Assembly (NCBI GenBank): GCA_023380305.1
Contig: JAMCQZ010000007.1
Coordinates: 1 to 35,996 of the forward strand
Origin: Patescibacteria group bacterium
GTDB lineage: Bacteria > Patescibacteriota > Minisyncoccia > UBA6257 > Colwellbacteraceae
DNA: 35,996 nucleotides
Direction of reading: 5' to 3'
A program made the position numbers and the translations under genes. Below the pieces are notes generated by a model that saw only the letters and a list, made by a program, of their open reading frames with translations, made no database searches and was not told the DNA's origin. Shown here in pieces: positions 15,377-21,392 of this stretch; positions within the stretch are counted from its first letter, which is position 1; the number at the start of each line of letters is the position of its first letter.

Positions 15377-15553
15377 ATGGCAAAAGCAAAATCAAAGTTT
15401 TCGGAAAATTTAATAAGGTTGAAGTGCGGTGTTTGCGGTAACATCAATTATTTCACTCGCAAAAACAAGAAGCTCGTTGAGAGGAAGGTAACCTTGCAGA
15501 AATATTGCGGTCATTGCCGGAAGCGCACCGAACATAAGGAAACCAAAAGATAA
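15377..15553 (+). CDS. rpmG: 50S ribosomal protein L33
   Basis: Protein of 58 aa. It starts MAKAKSKFSENLIRLKCGVC, and the two CxxC pairs (Cys17/Cys20 and Cys44/Cys47) form the zinc ribbon of the zinc-binding L33 type. The family is usually 49-60 aa, so it is complete. It lies 25 bases after tRNA-Thr(GGT) with an A/C-rich spacer (CAAAAAACAAACAAAACATG) and no Shine-Dalgarno, and was probably transcribed with that tRNA. A strong terminator follows. Confidence 0.95.
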   Translation: MAKAKSKFSENLIRLKCGVCGNINYFTRKNKKLVERKVTLQKYCGHCRKRTEHKETKR

Positions 15554-15578
15554 GTTCGAATCCGAAGAAATAAAAATA

Positions 15579-15608
15579 AAGGCCCTTTCCTTGCGGAAAG
15601 GGCCTTTT
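15579..15608. terminator. Bidirectional terminator between rpmG and the minus-strand gene
   Basis: Perfect 12-bp stem AAGGCCCTTTCC (15579-15590) / GGAAAGGGCCTT (15595-15606) with loop TTGC. T-run on the plus side and, read from the minus strand, TTTATTTTTA; it can serve both convergent genes. Confidence 0.9.
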
Positions 15609-15611
15609 GGA

Positions 15612-16232
15612 TCAGCGGCGCGAGGCGACGGCGAAGGCGATCTGCCTTTGCCGCGATGGTCGCGAAATGCGATTCACGGTCGCGGTTTCTCTGTCTCGCG
15701 ACCGGTCGCGGCTTTCGTCCGTTGATGTCTCGATGGTCGAAACCGCGGGCGCGGGTTTGACCTTCGTGTAGCTGCGGCCCTTGCCGTTCACGGATCTGTT
15801 GTAGACCGTGAAGTTGCGGTATTCGAGCAAGGACTCCAGCTGACGGCCGGACATCCGCTCGATTACCTCAAGCATGTTGCCGCGGTCGAAACTGAGCGCC
15901 GACGGCGTCTCATAGGCGCGCTGGCCGTTGACGACGAGCATGAGCGTTTGGGCTGATACCCCGGTTTCGCTCGGCTTTTCCGAGCCGACCGGCCGTCTCG
16001 TCGAGAGCTGATCGAAGACGGCGAGGCTCACCTCGAAGACGGTGACCGAAACGCAGATGTCCGCGATTTTCTTGAGAGCCGCCGCGGCAATCATCGTTTC
16101 GATCGTTTCCTTGAGCAGCCTGAGACGTCTGCGGGACATGGGCCTCTCGATCGCCAGCACTTCGGTTTCGACACCTGTCACCTTGATGCGGACTGCTTGG
16201 GCCGGAGCCGGGTCAGACGATTTCGCTTCCAC
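15612..16232 (-). CDS. Hypothetical protein with Arg-rich C-terminal tail
   Basis: I chose the GTG at 16232 because a full Shine-Dalgarno, AAAGGAGG (minus strand, 16246-16239), lies 6 bases upstream; the frame continues further but there it runs antisense through the methyltransferase gene. This gives 206 aa. The N-terminal half looks like a mixed alpha/beta domain (RIKVTGVETEVLAIERP, then helices LRLLKETIETMIAAAALKKI). The last 50 residues are rich in Arg, Ser and Thr (DESRDRSRDRETATVNR) and probably disordered, possibly nucleic-acid binding. I recognise no family. It is the only minus-strand gene in the window, and its Shine-Dalgarno is unlike its neighbours, so recent transfer is plausible. 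Confidence 0.7.
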   Translation of the reverse strand: MEAKSSDPAPAQAVRIKVTGVETEVLAIERPMSRRRLRLLKETIETMIAAAALKKIADICVSVTVFEVSLAVFDQLSTRRPVGSEKPSETGVSAQTLMLVVNGQRAYETPSALSFDRGNMLEVIERMSGRQLESLLEYRNFTVYNRSVNGKGRSYTKVKPAPAVSTIETSTDESRDRSRDRETATVNRISRPSRQRQIAFAVASRR

Positions 16233-16303
16233 ACTGATCCTCCTTTGGGATTTGAGATATGTTAGGGTCCGAATCAAAAATGGCCTCATAGGCCACTTTA
16301 TAG

Positions 16304-16309
16304 TAAAAT
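16304..16309 (+). promoter_or_regulatory. -10 box TAAAAT, leaderless start of pcm
   Basis: Ends 7 bases before the ATG at 16317, so transcription should begin at or next to the start codon. No clear -35. Confidence 0.45.
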
Positions 16310-16316
16310 AACATAA

Positions 16317-17027
16317 ATGGCTGAAAAAATCAATATTTTTGATAAAGACAAGGACGGGGTTGGATCCGGCGCCGCGGACGGTTCCGGATTTATCAACGAA
16401 AGCCACGAGGAACTCGTGAAACACCTTGAAGCCGACGGCTATTTGCAGACACCGGCTATCAGCCAGGCTTTCCGGAAAATAGACCGCAAGGATTTCGTGG
16501 CCCCCGAACTTCAAGATGAAGCCTATCTCGACTCGGCTTTGCCGATCGGTTTCGGTCAGACCATTTCCCAGCCCCTCACCGTCGCTTTTATGCTTGAACT
16601 TTTGCGACCGAAACCCGGGGAGCGTGTTCTTGATGTCGGAGCCGGAAGCGGCTGGCAGGCGGCCATTTTGGCCGAGCTCATTGGCGAGTCCGGCCAGGTG
16701 GTGGCTGTCGAGCGCATCAAGGAGCTTGCGGAAAAAGCCCGCGAGAATGTCGCTAAATACGATTTTATAGATTCCGGCCGGGTCAAGGTGATCACGGGCG
16801 ACGGATCGAAAAAAATAGAAGGCGAGCCGCCCTTCAATAAAATCGTCGCCGCGGCGAGCGGAGAAGAAATTCCCGAAGCTTGGAAGGAGGAGCTCGTTGT
16901 CGGCGGCCGCATCGTCGCTCCGGTAAGGCAAAGCATCATCGTCATCGATAAGATCAAACCGGATCAGTTCGAAACAAGGGAATATTTCGGTTTCAGTTTC
17001 GTGCCGCTCGTAAAATCCAAGAATTGA
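16317..17027 (+). CDS. pcm: Protein-L-isoaspartate O-methyltransferase
   Basis: SAM-dependent enzyme that methylates isoaspartyl residues to start repair of aged proteins. The family core is clear: PAISQAFRKIDRKDFV, then GFGQTISQPLTVAFML, motif I VLDVGAGSGWQAAIL (about 102-116), motif II VVAVERIKEL, and GGRIVAPV near the end. Length 236 aa is slightly above the usual 210-220 because of an acidic N-terminal stretch (DKDKDGVGSGAADG) that resembles a Ca-binding DxDxDG-type loop, though its role is unknown. It is divergent to the minus-strand gene, and its stop codon overlaps the rplJ promoter. Confidence 0.94.
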   Translation: MAEKINIFDKDKDGVGSGAADGSGFINESHEELVKHLEADGYLQTPAISQAFRKIDRKDFVAPELQDEAYLDSALPIGFGQTISQPLTVAFMLELLRPKPGERVLDVGAGSGWQAAILAELIGESGQVVAVERIKELAEKARENVAKYDFIDSGRVKVITGDGSKKIEGEPPFNKIVAAASGEEIPEAWKEELVVGGRIVAPVRQSIIVIDKIKPDQFETREYFGFSFVPLVKSKN

Positions 17028-17052
17028 CAAGGAGGCGGGGTTATGAGAGAAT
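17024..17052 (+). promoter_or_regulatory. Promoter of rplJ-rplL
   Basis: Perfect TTGACA (17024-17029), 17-base spacer, extended -10 TGAGAGAAT (17044-17052). The predicted start is near 17059, giving a leader of about 125 bases, the only long leader in front of a ribosomal operon here. Confidence 0.75.
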
Positions 17053-17059
17053 TGATCAT

Positions 17060-17150
17060 ATCCGCAGAAAGCAGGCGTTCGTCTTAATTCCGAAAGGAAC
17101 CTGCCGAGGAAAGCATTCAGGTCGACTGCGGGTTTATATGACGCAGTTTT
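17060..17150 (+). ncRNA. Ribosomal protein L10 leader
   Basis: The leader contains CAGAAAGCAGGCG (about 17072-17084) and CCTGCCGAGG (about 17100-17109), which pair as GCAGG/CCTGC with flanking purine-rich internal-loop bases, the conserved core of L10 leaders seen in many bacteria. L10 (with L7/L12) binds this element, which mimics its 23S rRNA site, to repress its own operon. A short hairpin between the arms (TTCC/GGAA) is visible. Boundaries are approximate. Confidence 0.75.
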
Positions 17151-17183
17151 TTATTGCCCGAAAGGGGAATAAATAAATTTCAC

Positions 17184-17663
17184 ATGTTAACCAGAAAAGA
17201 AAAGCAGGATATCCTCAAACAGGGAGCCGAAGATGTGAAATCCAGCCAGGCCCTGGTCTTTTTGGATTTTACCGGCGTTCCGACGGGGAAACTGAACGCT
17301 TTCAGGAGCGAAATGAGAAAGCTGGGCGGCCATTTTGACGTTGTCAAAAAGAGGTTGCTCAAGCTGATTTTTTCGAAGGCCAACCTGGCCATCGATCCGG
17401 AGGCCCTGGAAGGACAGATCGGCACGGTGTTCTCTCCGACCGACATTTTCACACTCGCCGGCCCCATCTATAAGGCCGAGGGCTTGAAGGTGGTCGGCGG
17501 ATTCGACATCGCCGCCGGGAAAGCGGTTCCCGCCGCGGACATCGTCGCTATGGGCAAGCTGCCTCCCCGCGAGATCTTGCTCGGACAGGTGGTCGGCACA
17601 ATTGCCGCTCCGCTTACCTCGTTGCTCTACGTGTTGAAAGAGAGGTCGAAACAAACAGCATAA
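17184..17663 (+). CDS. rplJ: 50S ribosomal protein L10
   Basis: Stalk base protein that anchors L7/L12 dimers to the ribosome. I use ATG 17184 (MLTRKEKQDILK), which matches the family N-terminus; a TTG at 17154 is in frame but lies in the leader. The block SSQALVFLDFTGVPTGKLNAFRSEM and the core VVKKRLLKLIF are typical, and the C-terminal helix (LTSLLYVLKERSKQ) is the L7/L12-binding part. 159 aa, slightly short. Ten bases separate it from rplL. Regulated probably by the upstream L10 leader. Confidence 0.96.
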   Translation: MLTRKEKQDILKQGAEDVKSSQALVFLDFTGVPTGKLNAFRSEMRKLGGHFDVVKKRLLKLIFSKANLAIDPEALEGQIGTVFSPTDIFTLAGPIYKAEGLKVVGGFDIAAGKAVPAADIVAMGKLPPREILLGQVVGTIAAPLTSLLYVLKERSKQTA

Positions 17664-17673
17664 ATAAACCAAC

Positions 17674-18033
17674 ATGGAAAAATTCCAAAATATCATTTCG
17701 GAGATTGAGAAGTTGAGCGCCTTGGAGCTTTCGGAATTGGTGAAGGCTCTCGAGGAGAAGTTCGGCGTTTCCGCCGCCGCTCCGGTGGCCGCCGCTGGCG
17801 CCGCTGGCGCCGTCGAAGAGAAGACGTCTTTCAATGTTCTTCTTAAGGCTTCCGGCGACCAGAAGATCAACGTCATCAAAGTCGTGCGGGAAGCGACCGG
17901 TCTTGGACTCAAGGAGGCCAAGGATTTGGTCGACGCCGCCCCGAAGGTCGTCAAGGAGGGCTTGAAGAAAGAAGAGGCTGACGAACTCAAAAAGAAACTG
18001 GAAGAAGTCGGCGCGACCGCCGAATTGCAGTAG
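17674..18033 (+). CDS. rplL: 50S ribosomal protein L7/L12
   Basis: Stalk protein of 119 aa that recruits translation GTPases. It has the N-terminal dimerisation helix ([24 protein letters not shown]), an Ala/Gly-rich flexible hinge ([14 protein letters not shown]), and the C-terminal domain with [20 protein letters not shown]. Full length and intact. Coupled to rplJ with an A-rich spacer and no Shine-Dalgarno. A terminator follows. Confidence 0.98.
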   Translation: MEKFQNIISEIEKLSALELSELVKALEEKFGVSAAAPVAAAGAAGAVEEKTSFNVLLKASGDQKINVIKVVREATGLGLKEAKDLVDAAPKVVKEGLKKEEADELKKKLEEVGATAELQ

Positions 18034-18054
18034 ATTCCGTCGCTTGCAACAATC

Positions 18055-18088
18055 AAAAACCGGCTCTTCAAAAAAGCCGGTTTTTGGT
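18055..18088 (+). terminator. Intrinsic terminator after rplL
   Basis: Perfect 11-bp stem AAAAACCGGCT (18055-18065) / AGCCGGTTTTT (18075-18085), with the T-run as part of the stem. Confidence 0.9.
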
Positions 18089-18111
18089 TTATCTTTATAT
18101 CGTTGATGTCC

Positions 18112-18185
18112 GGGCGCTTAGCTCAGTTGGTTAGAGCGTACGATTCACATTCGTAAGGTCACTGGTCCGAATCCAGTAGCGCCCA
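18112..18185 (+). tRNA. tRNA-Val (CAC)
   Basis: Acceptor GGGCGCT (18112-18118) pairs with AGCGCCC (18178-18184), discriminator A. Anticodon stem TACGA/TCGTA with loop TTCACAT gives CAC. The T-loop is TCCGAAT, again with C at position 55. CCA is not encoded. A possible -10 (TATATC, 18096-18101) precedes it. Confidence 0.95.
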
Positions 18186-18383
18186 CATTGTATAAAACGC
18201 CTCCACGGCGGAAGGTTTCGCCGTCATCGTCATCTTAAAGATTTCCTTTTTCATCCATATTAAAAGTCCGATTTCCGTTCGGCGTCAAATCAAAAAAACA
18301 GCCGGCTTTTTTTCTCTAGTTTGCGGCGCCATACCGGATTTTTCTCGGTTTTCGGCCAAGTTTTCAAAGAGATTCGTTCGGGA
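18186..18383 (+). other. Non-coding gap after tRNA-Val
   Basis: No gene seen. It contains a hairpin ACGGCG/CGCCGT (about 18208-18227) and GCCGGC followed by TTTTTTT near 18302-18314, which may help terminate the tRNA-Val transcript. Confidence 0.4.
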
Positions 18384-18389
18384 TATAAT
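18361..18389 (+). promoter_or_regulatory. Promoter of the CcdA-like gene, leaderless
   Basis: TTTTCA (18361-18366), 17-base spacer, TATAAT (18384-18389). The -10 ends 6 bases before ATG 18396, so the start codon itself is the predicted transcript start. Confidence 0.65.
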
Positions 18390-18395
18390 GATTCA

Positions 18396-19181
18396 ATGTC
18401 TAAGAAATTTTGGATTTGGACGGCCGTCGTTATCCTGCTTATCGTCGGGTTTGCCGTCGCAAAAACCAAGCTGGCGCATTATTCTTTGTCCCAGGCGGTC
18501 AGCTGTTCTCCGGCCGAGCTCTTTTCGATCATCTGTTTTGCCGGCATCCTCGATTCGATAAACCCGTGCGCCTTTTCCGTCCTGCTTTTGACCATAGGAT
18601 TTCTTTTGAGTCTCGAGACCATCGAGAGAAAGCGGATATTGAGGATAGGCGCCATTTTCATCGCCGCCATTTTTGCGGTTTATCTTTCGATCGGCCTCGG
18701 TCTCTTGAAGGCGTTCGCCCTTTTCGGCGTTCCTCGATTCATGTCCCGCTTCGGCGCGATTGCTCTGATAATTTTCGGCCTGCTCGAGGTATTGCCGGAG
18801 ATCGTCCCGTTTTTTCCGATAAAGTTGCGGATTCCCGCGAAAGCGAAGCCATCGATCGCCAAACTCATCGAGAGGGGATCGGAAACCGCGGCTTTGCTTT
18901 TGGGAGTTCTGGTGGGCCTCACCGAATTTCCCTGCACCGGCGGCCCGTATCTCGTGGTGCTGGCCCTGCTCCACGATAAAGCGACGTTCCTTGCGGGTTT
19001 TCGCTATCTCCTTGTTTACAACACGATTTTTATAATTCCTTTAGTGGCTCTCCTTTTCGCCGCTTCGGATAAAACTCTTGTCCGGAAGTTGGACGAATGG
19101 CGCAAGGCTAAAACGAGGACGTTCAAAATTATCACGGGTCTTTGCTTGATCGGCTTGGGCGTGTTGCTTTTCGTCCTTTAA
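18396..19181 (+). CDS. CcdA/DsbD-like transmembrane thiol-disulfide transporter
   Basis: Polytopic membrane protein of 261 aa. I chose ATG 18396 because a -10 box occupies 18384-18389; an in-frame start at 18321 would lie upstream of that promoter. About seven hydrophobic segments are visible, beginning with WIWTAVVILLIVGFAV. Two Cys sit where CcdA/DsbD-beta proteins carry their redox pair: INPCAFSVLL and EFPCTGGPYL. Such proteins pass electrons from cytoplasmic thioredoxin across the membrane to extracytoplasmic partners. A membrane-anchored thioredoxin-fold protein two genes downstream (19732) is a natural partner. An extra N-terminal helix, longer than in minimal CcdA, precedes the core. 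Confidence 0.88.
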   Translation: MSKKFWIWTAVVILLIVGFAVAKTKLAHYSLSQAVSCSPAELFSIICFAGILDSINPCAFSVLLLTIGFLLSLETIERKRILRIGAIFIAAIFAVYLSIGLGLLKAFALFGVPRFMSRFGAIALIIFGLLEVLPEIVPFFPIKLRIPAKAKPSIAKLIERGSETAALLLGVLVGLTEFPCTGGPYLVVLALLHDKATFLAGFRYLLVYNTIFIIPLVALLFAASDKTLVRKLDEWRKAKTRTFKIITGLCLIGLGVLLFVL

Positions 19182-19205
19182 TTTCGGGTTTTGGTCGAAA
19201 TGCGT

Positions 19206-19211
19206 TAGAAT
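19206..19211 (+). promoter_or_regulatory. -10 box TAGAAT, leaderless start of the 19218 gene
   Basis: Ends 6 bases before ATG 19218; the A of ATG is the predicted transcript start. Confidence 0.55.
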
Positions 19212-19217
19212 GCTTTT

Positions 19218-19718
19218 ATGAATGGAACGCCAGTCAATTTTGAGGATTTATTGAAAAAGATCGAAGCTTTGAAAGCCGGAGGGACCCTGGATTTGTCCTC
19301 CGACGAGGATTTGAGCATCGCCGTCATGAACCTCATCAGTCTCGAGGAGCACTTTTATTTCACCGCCGAAAAGACCGGCAAGAAAGAGTATTTCGACATG
19401 GTGAACGAGGTGCGGGAAATGCGGAAAAAACTTCTCGCGAAGATGATAGACAAGAAAGAGGGTGAAGCCTGGTGCATCTCCAAGCATCTCCTGGCGGCTT
19501 CCATGCGTTTAATCGAGGTCGGCACCAAGGCCCAAACCGACAATAAACCCGAAGAGGCGAAAGAGGTTTTCGATTACGCCTATAAGCTTTATTCGATGTT
19601 TTGGGCGATCCGGTTGAAGGTGGTGAGCGTCGCCGAAGCCAAAGAAGTCGCCAAGAAGGATGAGCCTTGGAGGCTCGAAGACATCGTCAATAAATTGGTG
19701 GATTGTTGCGGAGAATAA
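19218..19718 (+). CDS. Conserved-looking helical protein, function unknown
   Basis: Protein of 166 aa predicted to be almost fully helical and soluble, with no signal peptide. Charged amphipathic helices are evident (VNEVREMRKKLLAKMIDKKE; NKPEEAKEVFDYAYKLYSMF). It ends with a Cys-Cys pair (DCCGE), and another Cys is in AWCISKH. I do not recognise a family. Location between a CcdA-like protein and a thioredoxin-fold protein, plus the terminal Cys pair, hints at a thiol-related role, but this is only context. It begins with a leaderless-type promoter, and the next gene follows after 13 bases. Confidence 0.8.
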   Translation: MNGTPVNFEDLLKKIEALKAGGTLDLSSDEDLSIAVMNLISLEEHFYFTAEKTGKKEYFDMVNEVREMRKKLLAKMIDKKEGEAWCISKHLLAASMRLIEVGTKAQTDNKPEEAKEVFDYAYKLYSMFWAIRLKVVSVAEAKEVAKKDEPWRLEDIVNKLVDCCGE

Positions 19719-19731
19719 ATAAACAAACAAA

Positions 19732-20100
19732 ATGAGCAAAAAACAAATTTGGCCGATCGTTATGATTCTCGTTGTCATCGTCGGCGCCGTCATGCTGATT
19801 GAAAGTTTTTTCCCGGAGAATCCTGATCTCAAATACTCCGATTTCGCGAAGTGTCTTGCCGTCAAGGGTTGGACAATGTACGGCACGTCGACCTGCCCGC
19901 ATTGCGCCGAACAGAAAGCGATGTTCAAAGACGCTTTCAGATACATCAATTACGTCGGTTGCGACGTCCATCCGGAAAAGTGCGTCGAAGAAAATATTTC
20001 GGCCGTGCCGACCTGGACCGGCCTCGGGGGAGAGCGGATTACGGGGACCGTGCCCCTTGAAGAATTAAGCCGCTTGAGCGGTTGCGAGTTGCCCAAATAA
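19732..20100 (+). CDS. Membrane-anchored thioredoxin-fold protein (CPHC)
   Basis: 122 aa. An N-terminal membrane helix (IWPIVMILVVIVGAVMLI, about 6-23) anchors a glutaredoxin/thioredoxin-like domain outside the cytoplasm. The active site is CPHC in MYGTSTCPHCAEQKAMF (about 50-66), and the cis-proline is in AVPTW. Two further Cys (GCDVHPEKC) may form a structural or second disulfide; this layout resembles the thioredoxin-like domain found with VKOR proteins. Likely works with the CcdA-like transporter as a periplasmic/cell-surface thiol oxidoreductase. Preceded by AAATAAACAAACAAAATG instead of a Shine-Dalgarno. Only 4 bases separate it from the glycerate kinase gene. Confidence 0.88.
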   Translation: MSKKQIWPIVMILVVIVGAVMLIESFFPENPDLKYSDFAKCLAVKGWTMYGTSTCPHCAEQKAMFKDAFRYINYVGCDVHPEKCVEENISAVPTWTGLGGERITGTVPLEELSRLSGCELPK

Positions 20101-20104
20101 ATCA

Positions 20105-21388
20105 GTGAAAATATCCAACTTCAACGATCTTGCCGAAAATGATTTGAGGAAGGCCGGACTACTGATCGCCGAAGCGGGCCTTAACGCCATCGATACCGGA
20201 GAAGCGGTTAAACGGAACGTGCTTTTGAGGGACGCTGACTTGTTTTTCAAAAACATCAGGATTCCGCTTGCTGATTTCAAAAGGATTTTTGTCGTCGCCG
20301 TCGGTAAGTGCGCGTTGGCCGCCGCCGGAGCTTTAAAAAATATTCTGGGAGACAGATTGAGCGGCGGGTTCGCTTACGACATCAAGCCCGGGGAAATTCC
20401 CGGAATCGAGATTTTGGTCGGCGACCACCCCTTCCCGTCGGAGAAGAACGCCGAGAATTCGGAAAAAATAAGGAATTTTTTGGAGAACCTTGGCGAGGAC
20501 GATTTTGTCATTTTCGCCGTTTCCGGCGGCGGTTCGGCTCTACTTTCCGACCCTCGCGATTTTAGCGTGGAGAAGGAAAAGGAAATTATCAAAAAGCTTT
20601 TTCGGGAGGGAGCCGGCATCAGGGAAATCAACACCATCAGGAAACATATTTCGGCGGTTCGCGGCGGCAATCTGGCCAAAGCGGCTTATCCGGCCAAGGC
20701 GGTTTCTCTGATTTTTTCCGACGTCCCCGGAGACGCCATCGAGTTTGTCGCCTCCGGTCCGACGGTCAAAGACACGACTTCCATTGAAGACGCCGAAGAA
20801 GTATTCAGACGATACGGCATCAGGCTGGGATGCGGCCTGGACGAGGGCGGGTTGATGGAAACTCCGAAGGACGACAGATATTTTGCGAACGTCTTGAATA
20901 TTTTGATTGTTTCAAACGGCGTCGCCCTGGAGGCGATGGCGAAGAAGGCCGAGGAACTGGGATTCGAGGCGGAGATCATGACGGACACCATGGACGGCGA
21001 AGCGGCCGAGTCCGGCAGGAAAATCAGCGAGACGCTCCACGGCGAAGCCCCGAAGACAGCTCTTCTTTATGGCGGAGAGACCGTTGTCGTCGTTAAGGGC
21101 GACGGCCAGGGCGGCCGTAACCAGGAGCTTGCTTTGAGCGCTTTGCGTTTCATCGAAGAAGGCGAATTGATTCTTGCTTTGGCTTCGGACGGCAAAGACA
21201 ACACCGAGTCCGCCGGCGCCATCTGTGATATAATTGTGAAAAGTCGCGCCGCGGAAAAAGGCTTGAATCTCGAGGAATACCTCGACAGAAACGATTCTTT
21301 CGGTTTCTTCGTAAAGACCGGAAGTCAGATCCTGACGGGCCCCACCGGTTCCAACGTGGCCGATCTTGTCGTCGCTATCAAACAATAA
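20105..21388 (+). CDS. Glycerate 2-kinase (GckA/TtuD, MOFRL family)
   Basis: ATP-dependent enzyme that converts D-glycerate to 2-phosphoglycerate. 427 aa. The N-terminal DUF4147 Rossmann-like domain shows VVAVGKCALAAAGAL and VSGGGSALL; the C-terminal MOFRL domain shows GGETVVVVKGDGQGGRNQEL and ASDGKDNTESAGAICD. Start is GTG at 20105, 4 bases after the thioredoxin-like gene. Its product is the substrate of the enolase encoded two genes downstream, so these genes form a pathway. The family also includes hydroxypyruvate reductase-annotated members by historical error; kinase activity is more likely. Confidence 0.93.
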   Translation: MKISNFNDLAENDLRKAGLLIAEAGLNAIDTGEAVKRNVLLRDADLFFKNIRIPLADFKRIFVVAVGKCALAAAGALKNILGDRLSGGFAYDIKPGEIPGIEILVGDHPFPSEKNAENSEKIRNFLENLGEDDFVIFAVSGGGSALLSDPRDFSVEKEKEIIKKLFREGAGIREINTIRKHISAVRGGNLAKAAYPAKAVSLIFSDVPGDAIEFVASGPTVKDTTSIEDAEEVFRRYGIRLGCGLDEGGLMETPKDDRYFANVLNILIVSNGVALEAMAKKAEELGFEAEIMTDTMDGEAAESGRKISETLHGEAPKTALLYGGETVVVVKGDGQGGRNQELALSALRFIEEGELILALASDGKDNTESAGAICDIIVKSRAAEKGLNLEEYLDRNDSFGFFVKTGSQILTGPTGSNVADLVVAIKQ

Positions 21389-21392
21389 AAAA

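Noticed and set aside
16233-17030. N-terminal extension of the minus-strand gene to 472 aa
   Set aside because: The upstream part is antisense to the methyltransferase gene, which has clear family motifs. A strong Shine-Dalgarno marks the GTG at 16232 as the start.
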